Assembly: GCA_031256435.1 (NCBI GenBank)
Contig: JAIRQO010000001.1
Coordinates: 1-34,029, forward strand
Direction: 5' to 3'
DNA length: 34,029 nucleotides
DNA from: Cellulomonadaceae bacterium
Lineage (GTDB): Bacteria; Actinomycetota; Actinomycetes; Actinomycetales; Cellulomonadaceae
The notes beneath the pieces were generated by a model. The model was not told the DNA's origin and ran no database searches. It worked only from the letters and a program-made list of their open reading frames with translations. Both the position numbers and the translations under genes were made by a program. Below are positions 1 through 7,605 of the stretch, in pieces; the stretch's first letter is position 1; each line of letters begins with the position of its first letter.

Positions 1-1
1 C

Positions 2-154
2 GTACTCCACAGCCCCTTCCCGTGGTGGGCGGTGATCTTTGTTGCCGGTGTAGGAGTTGCCGTTATTGCCGGGCGAGCCCTCTTCCTGCCCAAGAAGCCC
101 GGCACACCGGATCAGACCCTGTCCGAACCAGTAAGTCCCAGTACAGCCCTGTAA
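2..154 (+). CDS. C-terminal end of a probable class C sortase (5' truncated by window)
   Basis: An open frame enters from the left edge and stops at 152-154. It encodes about 50 residues: a short lead, a hydrophobic segment starting FPWWAVIFVAGVGVAVIAG, then RALFLPKK and a Pro/Ser-rich tail. Class C (pilin-polymerising) sortases typically end in one membrane helix preceded by aromatic/Pro residues and followed by basic residues, and they sit next to pilin genes as here. The catalytic domain lies outside the window, so the name rests on the tail and on the neighbours. The last few codons lie within the 10-bp tandem array that follows, so repeat-number changes would alter the extreme C-terminus. 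Any other C-terminally anchored membrane protein is possible. Confidence 0.4.
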   Translation, partial: VLHSPFPWWAVIFVAGVGVAVIAGRALFLPKKPGTPDQTLSEPVSPSTAL

Positions 155-240
155 GACCCAGCACAGCCCTGCAAGTCCCAGCAAGACCCAGCACAACCCA
201 GCAAGACCCAGCACAACCCAGTAAGACCCAGCCCACACCC
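131..240. repeat. Eleven-unit decanucleotide tandem array
   Basis: Eleven consecutive 10-bp units fill this interval with no gaps. The commonest forms are GCAAGACCCA and GCACAACCCA, with variants such as GTAAGACCCA and GCCCACACCC. The array starts inside the last codons of the upstream frame and ends 27 bp before the pilin-like start codon. A period of 10 is not a multiple of 3, so unit gain or loss shifts the upstream reading frame and changes the distance between the two genes. A role in expression switching is inference. Confidence 0.85.
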
Positions 241-267
241 GTCCGTCCTGCCCAGAGGAATGACACC

Positions 268-1071
268 ATGTTCACCATCCGCCGCAGCGCCGCCATCATG
301 GCGCTAGCCATGCCACTCATTGTTGGCATCGCTGGACCAGCCACCGCGCTGGCCCTGCCCACCCTGGCCCTCCCCCAACTGTCCCTCCCCACGCCGGATG
401 TTCCCGGCACCCTCACCGTGACCAAGGATGCCGAATCCGGCACCACCCAGGCGGAATTCACCGCACGCCGGGTCACCGCAACGTCCAGTGGAGTGGTAGA
501 CGTCACCACTGCCGCTGGTTTGAAGGGTGCGGATGATCTCGTCGTCGCGCAAAACACCTCTGGGCTGGTGTTTGCCGACGGCGGGATCACCGCACACACC
601 AACGCGGCGGGAACCGCCACCTTCACCGGACTTGCCCAGGGCGTGTACTACGTGACTGAGTCTGACGCAGCCAAGCCCACCTCGGTACCGTTCCTGGTGA
701 TGATCCCCATGCTGAGCGACGATGGCACCACGTGGGAGTACACCGTGCAGGCCGATCCCAAAACGGAAGATCCGGCAGCCGTCCCCACAGCAACGCCCAC
801 CCCAACTCCCACGCCCAGCGCCACACCGTCCCACGGGCCTGCGCATCACCACGCCACCAAGCACAATCACAGCAACGGCAACACCGGCGGCCACGGCAAT
901 GGCGGCAACGGCGGCTCATCGTCAACTCCCGGTGTGGACGAAGCGCACCACGCCGCCATGACCATCACGGGAACGCGAATCACCCTGCTGGCTGCAGGGG
1001 TGGCCCTGCTGACCCTCGGCGGTGTCCTGGTGGCCCGCCGCAACAGCAATGATGAAGGTGATGCACGATGA
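268..1071 (+). CDS. Minimal pilin-like surface protein (single pilin D1-type domain, degenerate sorting signal)
   Basis: 267 residues. The ATG at 268 has AGAGGAA seven bases upstream; the reading frame extends further 5' but through the repeat array and without signal-peptide character. Residues 1-28 form a signal peptide (RR, hydrophobic core, AXA-like site). Residues 47-166 resemble the N-terminal domain of Gram-positive shaft pilins: GTLTVTKDAESG, GVYYVTES, PFLVMIPM, then WEYTVQADPK, which matches the W-x-Y-x-V-x-x-x-P-K pilin-motif pattern with Lys165 as the candidate cross-linking lysine. Residues 172-190 are Pro/Thr repeats and 189-218 a His/Gly/Asn-rich stretch. The end is MTITG (231-235), a hydrophobic helix and ARRNSNDEGDAR, laid out like an LPXTG signal with Leu-Pro replaced by Met-Thr. 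The usual later pilin domains are absent. It overlaps the next gene by ATGA, indicating an operon. Pilin relationship is fairly likely; polymerisation is inference. Confidence 0.7.
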   Translation: MFTIRRSAAIMALAMPLIVGIAGPATALALPTLALPQLSLPTPDVPGTLTVTKDAESGTTQAEFTARRVTATSSGVVDVTTAAGLKGADDLVVAQNTSGLVFADGGITAHTNAAGTATFTGLAQGVYYVTESDAAKPTSVPFLVMIPMLSDDGTTWEYTVQADPKTEDPAAVPTATPTPTPTPSATPSHGPAHHHATKHNHSNGNTGGHGNGGNGGSSSTPGVDEAHHAAMTITGTRITLLAAGVALLTLGGVLVARRNSNDEGDAR

Positions 1072-4000
1072 ATACCGCACGTACCATGCAAGCGCACCCT
1101 CTGTTCCACCGCATTGTGGCGGGTATGGGCGCCATGGCTCTCATTACCGGTGGCGCGGTCCTCGGCATTGAAGATGACGCCGATGCCTCCTCCGTGGTGC
1201 TGAACGCTGACGGCCAACCGGCACAATCAGGTATTCCCGTAGACCCCACCACGGTGTTCCTGGAAGATTTCAGCGCCACGCATGCTGATGGGACCACGGC
1301 GGTAGTGACCGCGAACGCGAGCAGCAGCACAGTTCCGGGAACGTCCCCCATTCCGCTGAACAACTTCCGTCACAACAGCTCCACCGTGGCGTACAGCGCA
1401 GCACCGCAATGGCTACCATCCGCTCCGACCAGTGCCTGCAACGGCTGGATTCTTAACTACAACTCAACGAACCCCAGCGCTATTGACGCCGCTTGCGGCA
1501 GCGGTGGTGGAATTGCCGGTGGATCGGATCTCAACGGCACCGGCGCTACAGCGCCCACGGCATCATGGGCATTCCTCCGGTACATGGCTAACGCCATCGG
1601 CCTGGCCGAGGGAATGAGCACAGCGGCTGCACAGCAGAACAACGTGGTAGCCGCTATGACCAACAGTGGCAGCCCCCAGGCTGCTGGTGAGCAGATCATC
1701 ATGACGGGCCTTCCCACCGTGTCCGGCCACTACTACACCACTGCCGTAGTGGTGGGTGCCACGCACTGTTCTGGTGACGTGGCAAATAAGACCTGGTTTG
1801 ACCCGGAAGAAAACCTCTGGATGATTGTGGACGGGCAATCCACGTTGGTGGGTTCAGCGTTGGATCCCTGTGTGATGCCGAACGTTCCTGGCACCTACAA
1901 CACGCTCATGTCCGGGGCCACCGGGTGGACCAACGGCGTGTATGACATGCAAGATGCCCTGTTCCCCCAAATCAGCAAGAAGAATCAGTACGGCGGCAAG
2001 GTCCACATCTCCGATCTGATGGGCACCTCTGCGGTGCAAGTTCCCAGCACCGGAACCAACCACATGGGCTTTGCCATGCAGAACCTCCAGACCCAGTCCT
2101 CTGGTAATGACGTGGCCTTTGACAACCCGCAAATCCTGGACGTCACGCCGCGCATTGACAAGACCTTCTCACCTTCGGTGATCCACCCAGGTGGTACGTC
2201 CACGCTGACCTTTGTGATCACCAACACCAGTGATCTCCTGGCCAAACCCGGTTGGACCTTCACGGACACCTTGCCGTCTGGAACCAACACCACCACTGGC
2301 GCGGTTGCTGCCAGCCTTCAGGTGGCCACAAACCAGGTGACCTCCACCTGCTCCAACACCACGGCCTCGGCCTCGGGAACCACCATCACTGTCACCGGTG
2401 ACCTCAACGTGGGACAGTCCTATTGCACGGTATCGGTACCCGTCACGGCCAATGACACCAACATCCTGGACGTGAACCAACAGGTGGTCTACAACAACGC
2501 CATCAACACGGACGTGCTGGCAAACGGCAACTGCGGCGCGGCCTGCGGCCTGGTGGGCGCTCCGGCAGCAACGCTCACCGAGCAGAGTTGGCCCCCGCCC
2601 GAGGCTGAACTCAAAGTTCACGTCACGGAGCCCACGCTGACCTCCTCCGATGGCAACACGTACCTCACCTGGACACTGGAAGCGCTCAACGCTGGGCAAC
2701 CCGGTGATGCCGGCGCGGAAAACGTCATCATGACGGGAACCCATGAACTTCCTGGCCAAGCAACCAGTGGCTTGGAAAACGTCATCTTTGGTGACTTGAT
2801 CATTTATGATCCCCAAGGCAACGTGGTGGTGGACATTGCCCCGGACGGCACTGTGGTCCAGGACAACACGCAGTACTACCCGGAAAACGAGGCTCCGGCA
2901 GGCCTGGTGGATTCCCTGGCGGACCTTCCCCTCGGCGCGGACTGCACCACCGTCAACACTTCCGGTGACCCGGTGATCTGCGGCTCTCACAGCATCACAC
3001 CGATTGGTGACGGCAACGCTGAAGGTGGCGAATGGGACATTGGTAACCTGCCCGCTGGCTATGAGGCCAAAGTCATCATCACCACCCAGGTGACGGATCC
3101 CACGGACTACACCTCGGAGTTGTCCACCACCATTGCCATCGGCGGAGACAGCGTGTACAAGGACACGCTCAATGACGGGATTGTGGTGTCCACCCCCATC
3201 CCGTTGCCGAATGTCAACACCTACCCCGGCCTGGCTAACGTGGATGTCAACTCGGACACGGACCAGTGGGACCAAGCACTGTTCCAAATGGCCAACCCGC
3301 ACATGGCCATCACCAAGGTGGCGGACGCTTCAGCCATTACGGACCCCAACCAGGTGGTCACCTTTGACGTCACCGTGTCCAACACGGGAAACACGATTCT
3401 CACCGATGTTGCCGTAGCGGACGCTGTGGATGGAATGGACCTCACGTGCCCGGATGACATCACGCTCTATCCGGCTAACGATCCGCAATATCCGCTCCCG
3501 GATTACCCCAGCACCGCGCACTGCACCGTGACCTATGACGTGAGCGCCTCGCCGTACCGCACCATTGCCGCGCTCACCGCAGCCACCCTCCAGGCGGGTG
3601 GAACGTCCGTCACCAACGTGGCCTCCATCACGGCAACACCGCAGGTGGATGACGGTACAGGCGCCATAGTGACGCTGGACGTCACCCCCACCTGTGACAG
3701 CCTTGTATCCCACCGCAACGTGTGCTACGCCTACGCATCGGTGCCGATCGAGTACGCGCCGAACCCCAAGTTGCAAGTGGATGTCACGTCACCGGACGTC
3801 ACCGCCTCGGCCAACAACTCCACCGAGGTGCTCACCTGGACCGTGACAGCGCAAAACGCCGGGAATTCCACCGCGGATGACGTGGTGATGACCTCCACGC
3901 TGGGCGATGGACTCGGTGCCATCACCGCCGTGACGGCGAGCGACGGAACGCCGCTGACCTACACCCCGGTGTGTGTGGATGCGTCCGGTAACACGGTATA

Positions 4001-4985
4001 CGTGAACGGTTCCGGAGTAGTGGTCACGGCTGATCCCACCACGGATGCGTTACCCGACGATGCCGCTCCCATGCCGGACTCGCCCACGGGAACCTGTGCT
4101 GCGGCTGGATATTCCACCGGCTTGGACCTCGGTTCCATGGACACCCTGGCTTCCGATGGCGTGCCCCTGGTGTTCACCGTATCCGCCGAGGTGGCGTCCA
4201 CTTACGACCCCACGGATTTGACGGCATTGACCAACACGGTCAGCATCACTGGTGATTACACCGTGGCGGGATCACCCTCCACCACCTACGCCATGCCCGT
4301 ACCGGACTCCAACAACATCAATTCCAACGGCGTCAACACCGATGATGATCAGTGGGATCAGGCATCCTTCACTCTTCCCACCGCGTCCATCACCATGACC
4401 AAGCAGGTCAACCAGGTGAACGGTTCACCGGCGGTAACAGGGACCACCGTCACCTCGGCGGGTACACCCGTCACGTACTCGTTTGTGGTGACGAACACGG
4501 GAACCACGTGGCTGGTCAACATTGACATTAATGATCCCATGTTGGTGGACCCCACCACGGGAGAATCCACGGTGGTGTGCCCCCAGGCACGCCTGGCCGC
4601 TGGTGCGCACATGGTCTGCACGGGCACCTACACGGTCACCGATCAGGACATGACCGGTAACAGCGATCACGATGCTAACGGTGGGCCCACGGGAACGGTG
4701 CTCCACAACAAGGCGTCCGTGGCCAGCAACTTTGCCTATCCCAACCCGGACACCACCACGTGGTCCGGTGCGGTGGATCCGGTGTCAGACACTGCCAACG
4801 TTCCTCTGGTTCCGGTGGCACCGCCCACCTACCCGGCTAACCCGTTTGCCATGCCGGCAACGGGTGGCCCAGGGACCAGTGCAGTCCACGTACCGTGGCT
4901 CGCCCTGGTGGGCGTCGCCTCGCTGGTGGCTGCCGGTGGTGTAGTAGTAGTCACACGGCGGGAAACCCTGGCGGGCTCCCGGTAA
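1068..4985 (+). CDS. Large DUF11-repeat cell-wall-anchored adhesin-like protein
   Basis: 1305 residues; the ATG overlaps the preceding stop (ATGA). An N-terminal hydrophobic stretch (about 14-34) serves as export signal. Residues about 40-355 form a unique head domain with Cys pairs, ending FDNPQILDVTPRIDKTFSP. Five beta-sandwich repeats of the DUF11 type follow (about 356-465, 510-740, 744-895, 896-1105, 1106-1245), recognised by phrases such as TFVITNTSD, FDVTVSNTGN and YSFVVTNTGT. Repeats two/three and four/five look like a duplicated two-domain block: the second and fourth begin LKVHVTEP and LQVDVTSP and end DTDQWDQALF and DDDQWDQASF. The C-terminus has the sorting motif MPATG (1262-1266), a hydrophobic helix and TRRETLAGSR. 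A sortase would link it to the wall or to a pilus tip; the neighbouring pilin-like gene and sortase-like tail support this. The ligand is unknown. Confidence 0.8.
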   Translation: MNTARTMQAHPLFHRIVAGMGAMALITGGAVLGIEDDADASSVVLNADGQPAQSGIPVDPTTVFLEDFSATHADGTTAVVTANASSSTVPGTSPIPLNNFRHNSSTVAYSAAPQWLPSAPTSACNGWILNYNSTNPSAIDAACGSGGGIAGGSDLNGTGATAPTASWAFLRYMANAIGLAEGMSTAAAQQNNVVAAMTNSGSPQAAGEQIIMTGLPTVSGHYYTTAVVVGATHCSGDVANKTWFDPEENLWMIVDGQSTLVGSALDPCVMPNVPGTYNTLMSGATGWTNGVYDMQDALFPQISKKNQYGGKVHISDLMGTSAVQVPSTGTNHMGFAMQNLQTQSSGNDVAFDNPQILDVTPRIDKTFSPSVIHPGGTSTLTFVITNTSDLLAKPGWTFTDTLPSGTNTTTGAVAASLQVATNQVTSTCSNTTASASGTTITVTGDLNVGQSYCTVSVPVTANDTNILDVNQQVVYNNAINTDVLANGNCGAACGLVGAPAATLTEQSWPPPEAELKVHVTEPTLTSSDGNTYLTWTLEALNAGQPGDAGAENVIMTGTHELPGQATSGLENVIFGDLIIYDPQGNVVVDIAPDGTVVQDNTQYYPENEAPAGLVDSLADLPLGADCTTVNTSGDPVICGSHSITPIGDGNAEGGEWDIGNLPAGYEAKVIITTQVTDPTDYTSELSTTIAIGGDSVYKDTLNDGIVVSTPIPLPNVNTYPGLANVDVNSDTDQWDQALFQMANPHMAITKVADASAITDPNQVVTFDVTVSNTGNTILTDVAVADAVDGMDLTCPDDITLYPANDPQYPLPDYPSTAHCTVTYDVSASPYRTIAALTAATLQAGGTSVTNVASITATPQVDDGTGAIVTLDVTPTCDSLVSHRNVCYAYASVPIEYAPNPKLQVDVTSPDVTASANNSTEVLTWTVTAQNAGNSTADDVVMTSTLGDGLGAITAVTASDGTPLTYTPVCVDASGNTVYVNGSGVVVTADPTTDALPDDAAPMPDSPTGTCAAAGYSTGLDLGSMDTLASDGVPLVFTVSAEVASTYDPTDLTALTNTVSITGDYTVAGSPSTTYAMPVPDSNNINSNGVNTDDDQWDQASFTLPTASITMTKQVNQVNGSPAVTGTTVTSAGTPVTYSFVVTNTGTTWLVNIDINDPMLVDPTTGESTVVCPQARLAAGAHMVCTGTYTVTDQDMTGNSDHDANGGPTGTVLHNKASVASNFAYPNPDTTTWSGAVDPVSDTANVPLVPVAPPTYPANPFAMPATGGPGTSAVHVPWLALVGVASLVAAGGVVVVTRRETLAGSR

Positions 4986-5003
4986 ACAGTCCACAGAATC
5001 GAA

Positions 5004-5732
5004 ATGAATACCATGAACATCACCAACTGGGGCCACGCCTGCGTCAGCCTTGAAGCAGACGGGACACGCCTGCTGGTAGATCCGGGCAACTTCACGGACG
5101 TTGCTGCGGCAATGAACGGCACGGCAAAGGATAGCGAGGCAAAAGACGGCGCGGTAGAAAGCGGCGCGGCGAAGACCAGCCCCACCGCGTTGCTCGTCAC
5201 GCACCCCCACCGGGACCACTGCGACACCACACCCGTGGTTGCCGCGTTACGGTACCATCCCGAATGCGTGGTGTGGGCCGATGCCACCACCTGCGCTTCC
5301 CTGGTGGAGGCCGGCGTGGAGGCGAACCGTGTTCACGAGGCCGTTCCCGGCGCCACCTTCACGGTGGGTCCGTTCACTGTCACGGTGGGCGGTGGGAAGC
5401 ATGCCAAGATTTTCCGACTCATCCCGGTAGGCATTAATGTCACGTATCTGATAAGCGCGGACGGCAAGAGCGTCTACCACCCGGGCGATTCCTTTGACGT
5501 ACCAGCGTCCACCCCGGATGTTGTGCTGACGCCGGTATCCGGACCGTGGCTGAAACTCGGCGAGGCCATCGAGTTTGTGCGCACCGTGGGCGCCTCCACC
5601 GTGATCCCCACGCATGACGCGCTCAACACCCGCTCTGCCAACATCATGGTGGATGCACGCTTGAGCGACCCGGACTTGGCGGGACAGCACACCTATTGCC
5701 GGTTAGCCAAGGGCGAGAGCATGACGCTCTGA
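5004..5732 (+). CDS. MBL-fold metal-dependent hydrolase (UPF0173-like)
   Basis: 242 residues. The metallo-beta-lactamase signature HPHRDH lies at 67-72 after the strand LLVDPG, with further candidate metal ligands in GGKHAK (His133), HPGDS (159-163) and PTHD (202-205). These fit a two-zinc hydrolase of the small stand-alone MBL group; the substrate cannot be told. A hydrophilic Ala/Lys/Asp/Ser-rich stretch at about 35-60 interrupts the fold before the signature and is built from a repetitive GCAAAGGAT/GCAAAAGAC-type DNA pattern. The start follows the adhesin stop by 18 bases and has no clear Shine-Dalgarno; ATG 5013 is an alternative. The 3' end overlaps the convergent exporter gene by 30 bases. 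Co-transcription with the surface genes is likely, but a functional link is not shown. Confidence 0.75.
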   Translation: MNTMNITNWGHACVSLEADGTRLLVDPGNFTDVAAAMNGTAKDSEAKDGAVESGAAKTSPTALLVTHPHRDHCDTTPVVAALRYHPECVVWADATTCASLVEAGVEANRVHEAVPGATFTVGPFTVTVGGGKHAKIFRLIPVGINVTYLISADGKSVYHPGDSFDVPASTPDVVLTPVSGPWLKLGEAIEFVRTVGASTVIPTHDALNTRSANIMVDARLSDPDLAGQHTYCRLAKGESMTL

Positions 5733-7154
5733 CGATTCCCGCGCTGAATCGTCGAACACTGGCGTCACTGCTGGTCCTAGGTGCGCTGCGGGTACCGACT
5801 GGCTGATGGCAGGCTCCTCCCCCGCTTCAAGAAGCCGGAGCCGAGGCAGTTCCATCCGCCAACGCACGGCCACCAACGTCAGGGCGGCACCCCAGGCGAT
5901 GGGCGCGGCCAGGGCCACCCCCACAATCCCCAGTGACGCCACCAAGGTGAAGCCCACCACGGTGCGCGCCACCATTTCCACCACACCGGAGGCGGTAGCC
6001 ACCACGGCGTGACCCATCCCCTGCAGAGCACTGCGATACACGAACTTCAGCCCCAACAGGCCATAGAGTCCGGCGGCAATGAGCAGATACGTTTGGGCCA
6101 TGTCCACCACGTGCGGATTGTGGGACCCAATGAACACCGTGGCAAGTTGCCGGGAAAACACCAGAATGATCACGGAGAGCGTGATACTCAGGCCCGTCAC
6201 CACCAGGGCCATGCGGAACACACCGATGCGGATGCGTTCCCATTGCTGCGCCCCACGGTTCTGGGCCACAAAGGTCACCATGGCCACGCCGATGGAGGCC
6301 AGCGGTGCCACGGCAAGACCGTCCAGCCGCATGGCTGCGGTGGTGGCCGCTACGGCATCCGCACCAAGATTGTTGATGGCCACCTGCAACACCATGGCTC
6401 CCAGCGCAATGATGGACACGTGGAATCCCATGGGCAACCCGGTGGCGAGCACTTCCTTGACATGACCCAGGCCCGCCCGGAGATCGTCGAGCGTGAGATG
6501 CAGGAGGGGCATGCGTTTCTTGATGTAGATGACACACCCCACGGCGGCGGCGCCGTGGCCGATGATAGTGGTGGCGGCCGCCCCCGCGAGCCCCTGATGC
6601 CACACGCCAACAAAGAGAATCACTAACAGGGCGTTCAGTACGGACGAGGCAATGAGGAAGATGAGCGGCGTGCGCGAGTCCCCCAGCGCCCTCATGGTGG
6701 ACGCAAGGTAGTTGAAGGCTACGGCGGCCATTTGCCCCGCGCAGATGACCACCAAATACGCCGTGGCGTCATCTAGCACCTCAGCCGGGGTGTTCATCAG
6801 CGTGAGGGCCGTGCGCGCTGACAGCATCCCGACGACGGTGATGATGAGTGCCATGGCCACGGAGGCGTAAAGACCTGCTGCGGCTGTAGCGCGAACTGTG
6901 CGATGATCTCCCGCGCCGAACGCACGCGCCACGGGGATGGCCAGGCCGGACCCTGCTCCCCAGGTGAAACCCACCAGAAGAAACATGATGGAGGCGGTGG
7001 CGCCCACGGCAGCAAGCCCGGACAGGCCCAGGAACTGCCCCACTACCGCAGCGTCCGTGAAGGCGTAAACCTGTTGGAACAGGTTGCCGAGGAGGAGCGG
7101 AATGGTGAACACTACGATGCGCCGTGTCACGGGTCCGTGGGTGAGGGATTGCAC
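5703..7154 (-). CDS. MATE-family multidrug/cation antiporter
   Basis: 483 residues from GTG 7154. The beginning LTHGPVTRRIVVFTIPLLLG followed by NLFQQVYAFTDAAVVGQFLG is the typical first-helix signature of MATE exporters (NorM/DinF group). The rest shows about twelve hydrophobic helices in two six-helix halves; the second half opens near PLASIGVAMVTFVAQNRGAQ. Such proteins expel drugs or organic cations in exchange for Na+ or H+. The frame extends 24 codons upstream to TTG 7226, but that tract is Thr-rich and unlike the family, and neither site has a Shine-Dalgarno. A TACCCT box seven bases before GTG 7154 favours a leaderless start there. The C-terminal tail (about 440-483) is hydrophilic. 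The 3' end runs 30 bases into the convergent MBL gene. Confidence 0.88.
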   Translation of the reverse strand: MQSLTHGPVTRRIVVFTIPLLLGNLFQQVYAFTDAAVVGQFLGLSGLAAVGATASIMFLLVGFTWGAGSGLAIPVARAFGAGDHRTVRATAAAGLYASVAMALIITVVGMLSARTALTLMNTPAEVLDDATAYLVVICAGQMAAVAFNYLASTMRALGDSRTPLIFLIASSVLNALLVILFVGVWHQGLAGAAATTIIGHGAAAVGCVIYIKKRMPLLHLTLDDLRAGLGHVKEVLATGLPMGFHVSIIALGAMVLQVAINNLGADAVAATTAAMRLDGLAVAPLASIGVAMVTFVAQNRGAQQWERIRIGVFRMALVVTGLSITLSVIILVFSRQLATVFIGSHNPHVVDMAQTYLLIAAGLYGLLGLKFVYRSALQGMGHAVVATASGVVEMVARTVVGFTLVASLGIVGVALAAPIAWGAALTLVAVRWRMELPRLRLLEAGEEPAISQSVPAAHLGPAVTPVFDDSARESSERHALALG

Positions 7155-7161
7155 CGCAGAT

Positions 7162-7167
7162 AGGGTA
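7162..7167 (-). promoter_or_regulatory. Candidate -10 box for a leaderless MATE transcript
   Basis: On the minus strand TACCCT is followed by seven bases and then GTG 7154. The TANNNT-N7-start spacing is what leaderless actinobacterial promoters show, and no Shine-Dalgarno is present. No convincing -35 was found. Confidence 0.35.
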
Positions 7168-7326
7168 GTGATGATTGTTGCCGTGGTAAACCACCTGGCT
7201 CGTGCGGTTGGGGTGGTGGTGCACAATGCGAACGGTGGGGTGGTGGAAGAGTTCCTGGTGGGATGGTGGCGGGATGACCGCCGTGCTGGATGTGGACGCC
7301 CGGCGGGCCACGCGGGTGACGCGCTG

Positions 7327-7332
7327 TACGGT
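7327..7332 (+). promoter_or_regulatory. Candidate -10 box for the truncated GNAT frame
   Basis: TACGGT is followed by exactly seven bases and then ATG 7340, again without a Shine-Dalgarno. It is divergent from the MATE promoter about 160 bases away. Confidence 0.35.
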
Positions 7333-7339
7333 AGGCGCC

Positions 7340-7582
7340 ATGGACATCACGTACCGCCCCTACCGCGAGACCGACGCGCCAGCCCTGATGGACGTGGGCC
7401 TTGATGCCTTTGCCATCGCGAGTTTCTCCGGGAGCGAGCGATTGGCTGCCCCGTGCAGCGCGGTGTATATCCGCGAATGTTTGGCGGGCTCCACGTGGGC
7501 CTACGTGGCCGTGAAGGACGGCGCCACAGAAGAGGTGGGTTGTTACCTCTACACCGGGACCCAGCCCGGAATAGACGGTTGA
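7340..7582 (+). pseudogene. Truncated GNAT-type acetyltransferase fragment
   Basis: 80 residues: MDITYRPYRETDAPALMDVG, then an AFAIASFSGSERLAAP stretch and WAYVAVKDGATEEVGCYLYT, ending TQPGIDG. The opening strand (ITYRPYRETD) and the later VAV-KDG-x-x-VG strand pair match the N-terminal half of GNAT acetyltransferases. The acetyl-CoA loop (R/Q-x-x-G-x-G/A) and everything after it are missing, and the stop is followed 23 bases later by the fructosamine-kinase start. No continuation was found in the other frames downstream. It is best read as a gene remnant, although the intact start and -10 box mean a short protein could still be made. A dedicated 80-residue protein is the alternative. Confidence 0.5.
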
Positions 7583-7605
7583 GCCGGGATGAACGAGGTA
7601 CAACC

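Noticed and set aside
22..267. Upstream extension of the pilin-like gene to GTG 22
   Set aside because: It runs through the 10-bp repeats and the sortase-like tail, lacks signal-peptide features, and the ATG at 268 has a proper ribosome site.
2169..3302. Long open frame opposite the adhesin gene
   Set aside because: It is a GC-rich shadow: the composition (His/Arg/Gly/Val-rich) is unlike proteins and the adhesin frame is well supported.
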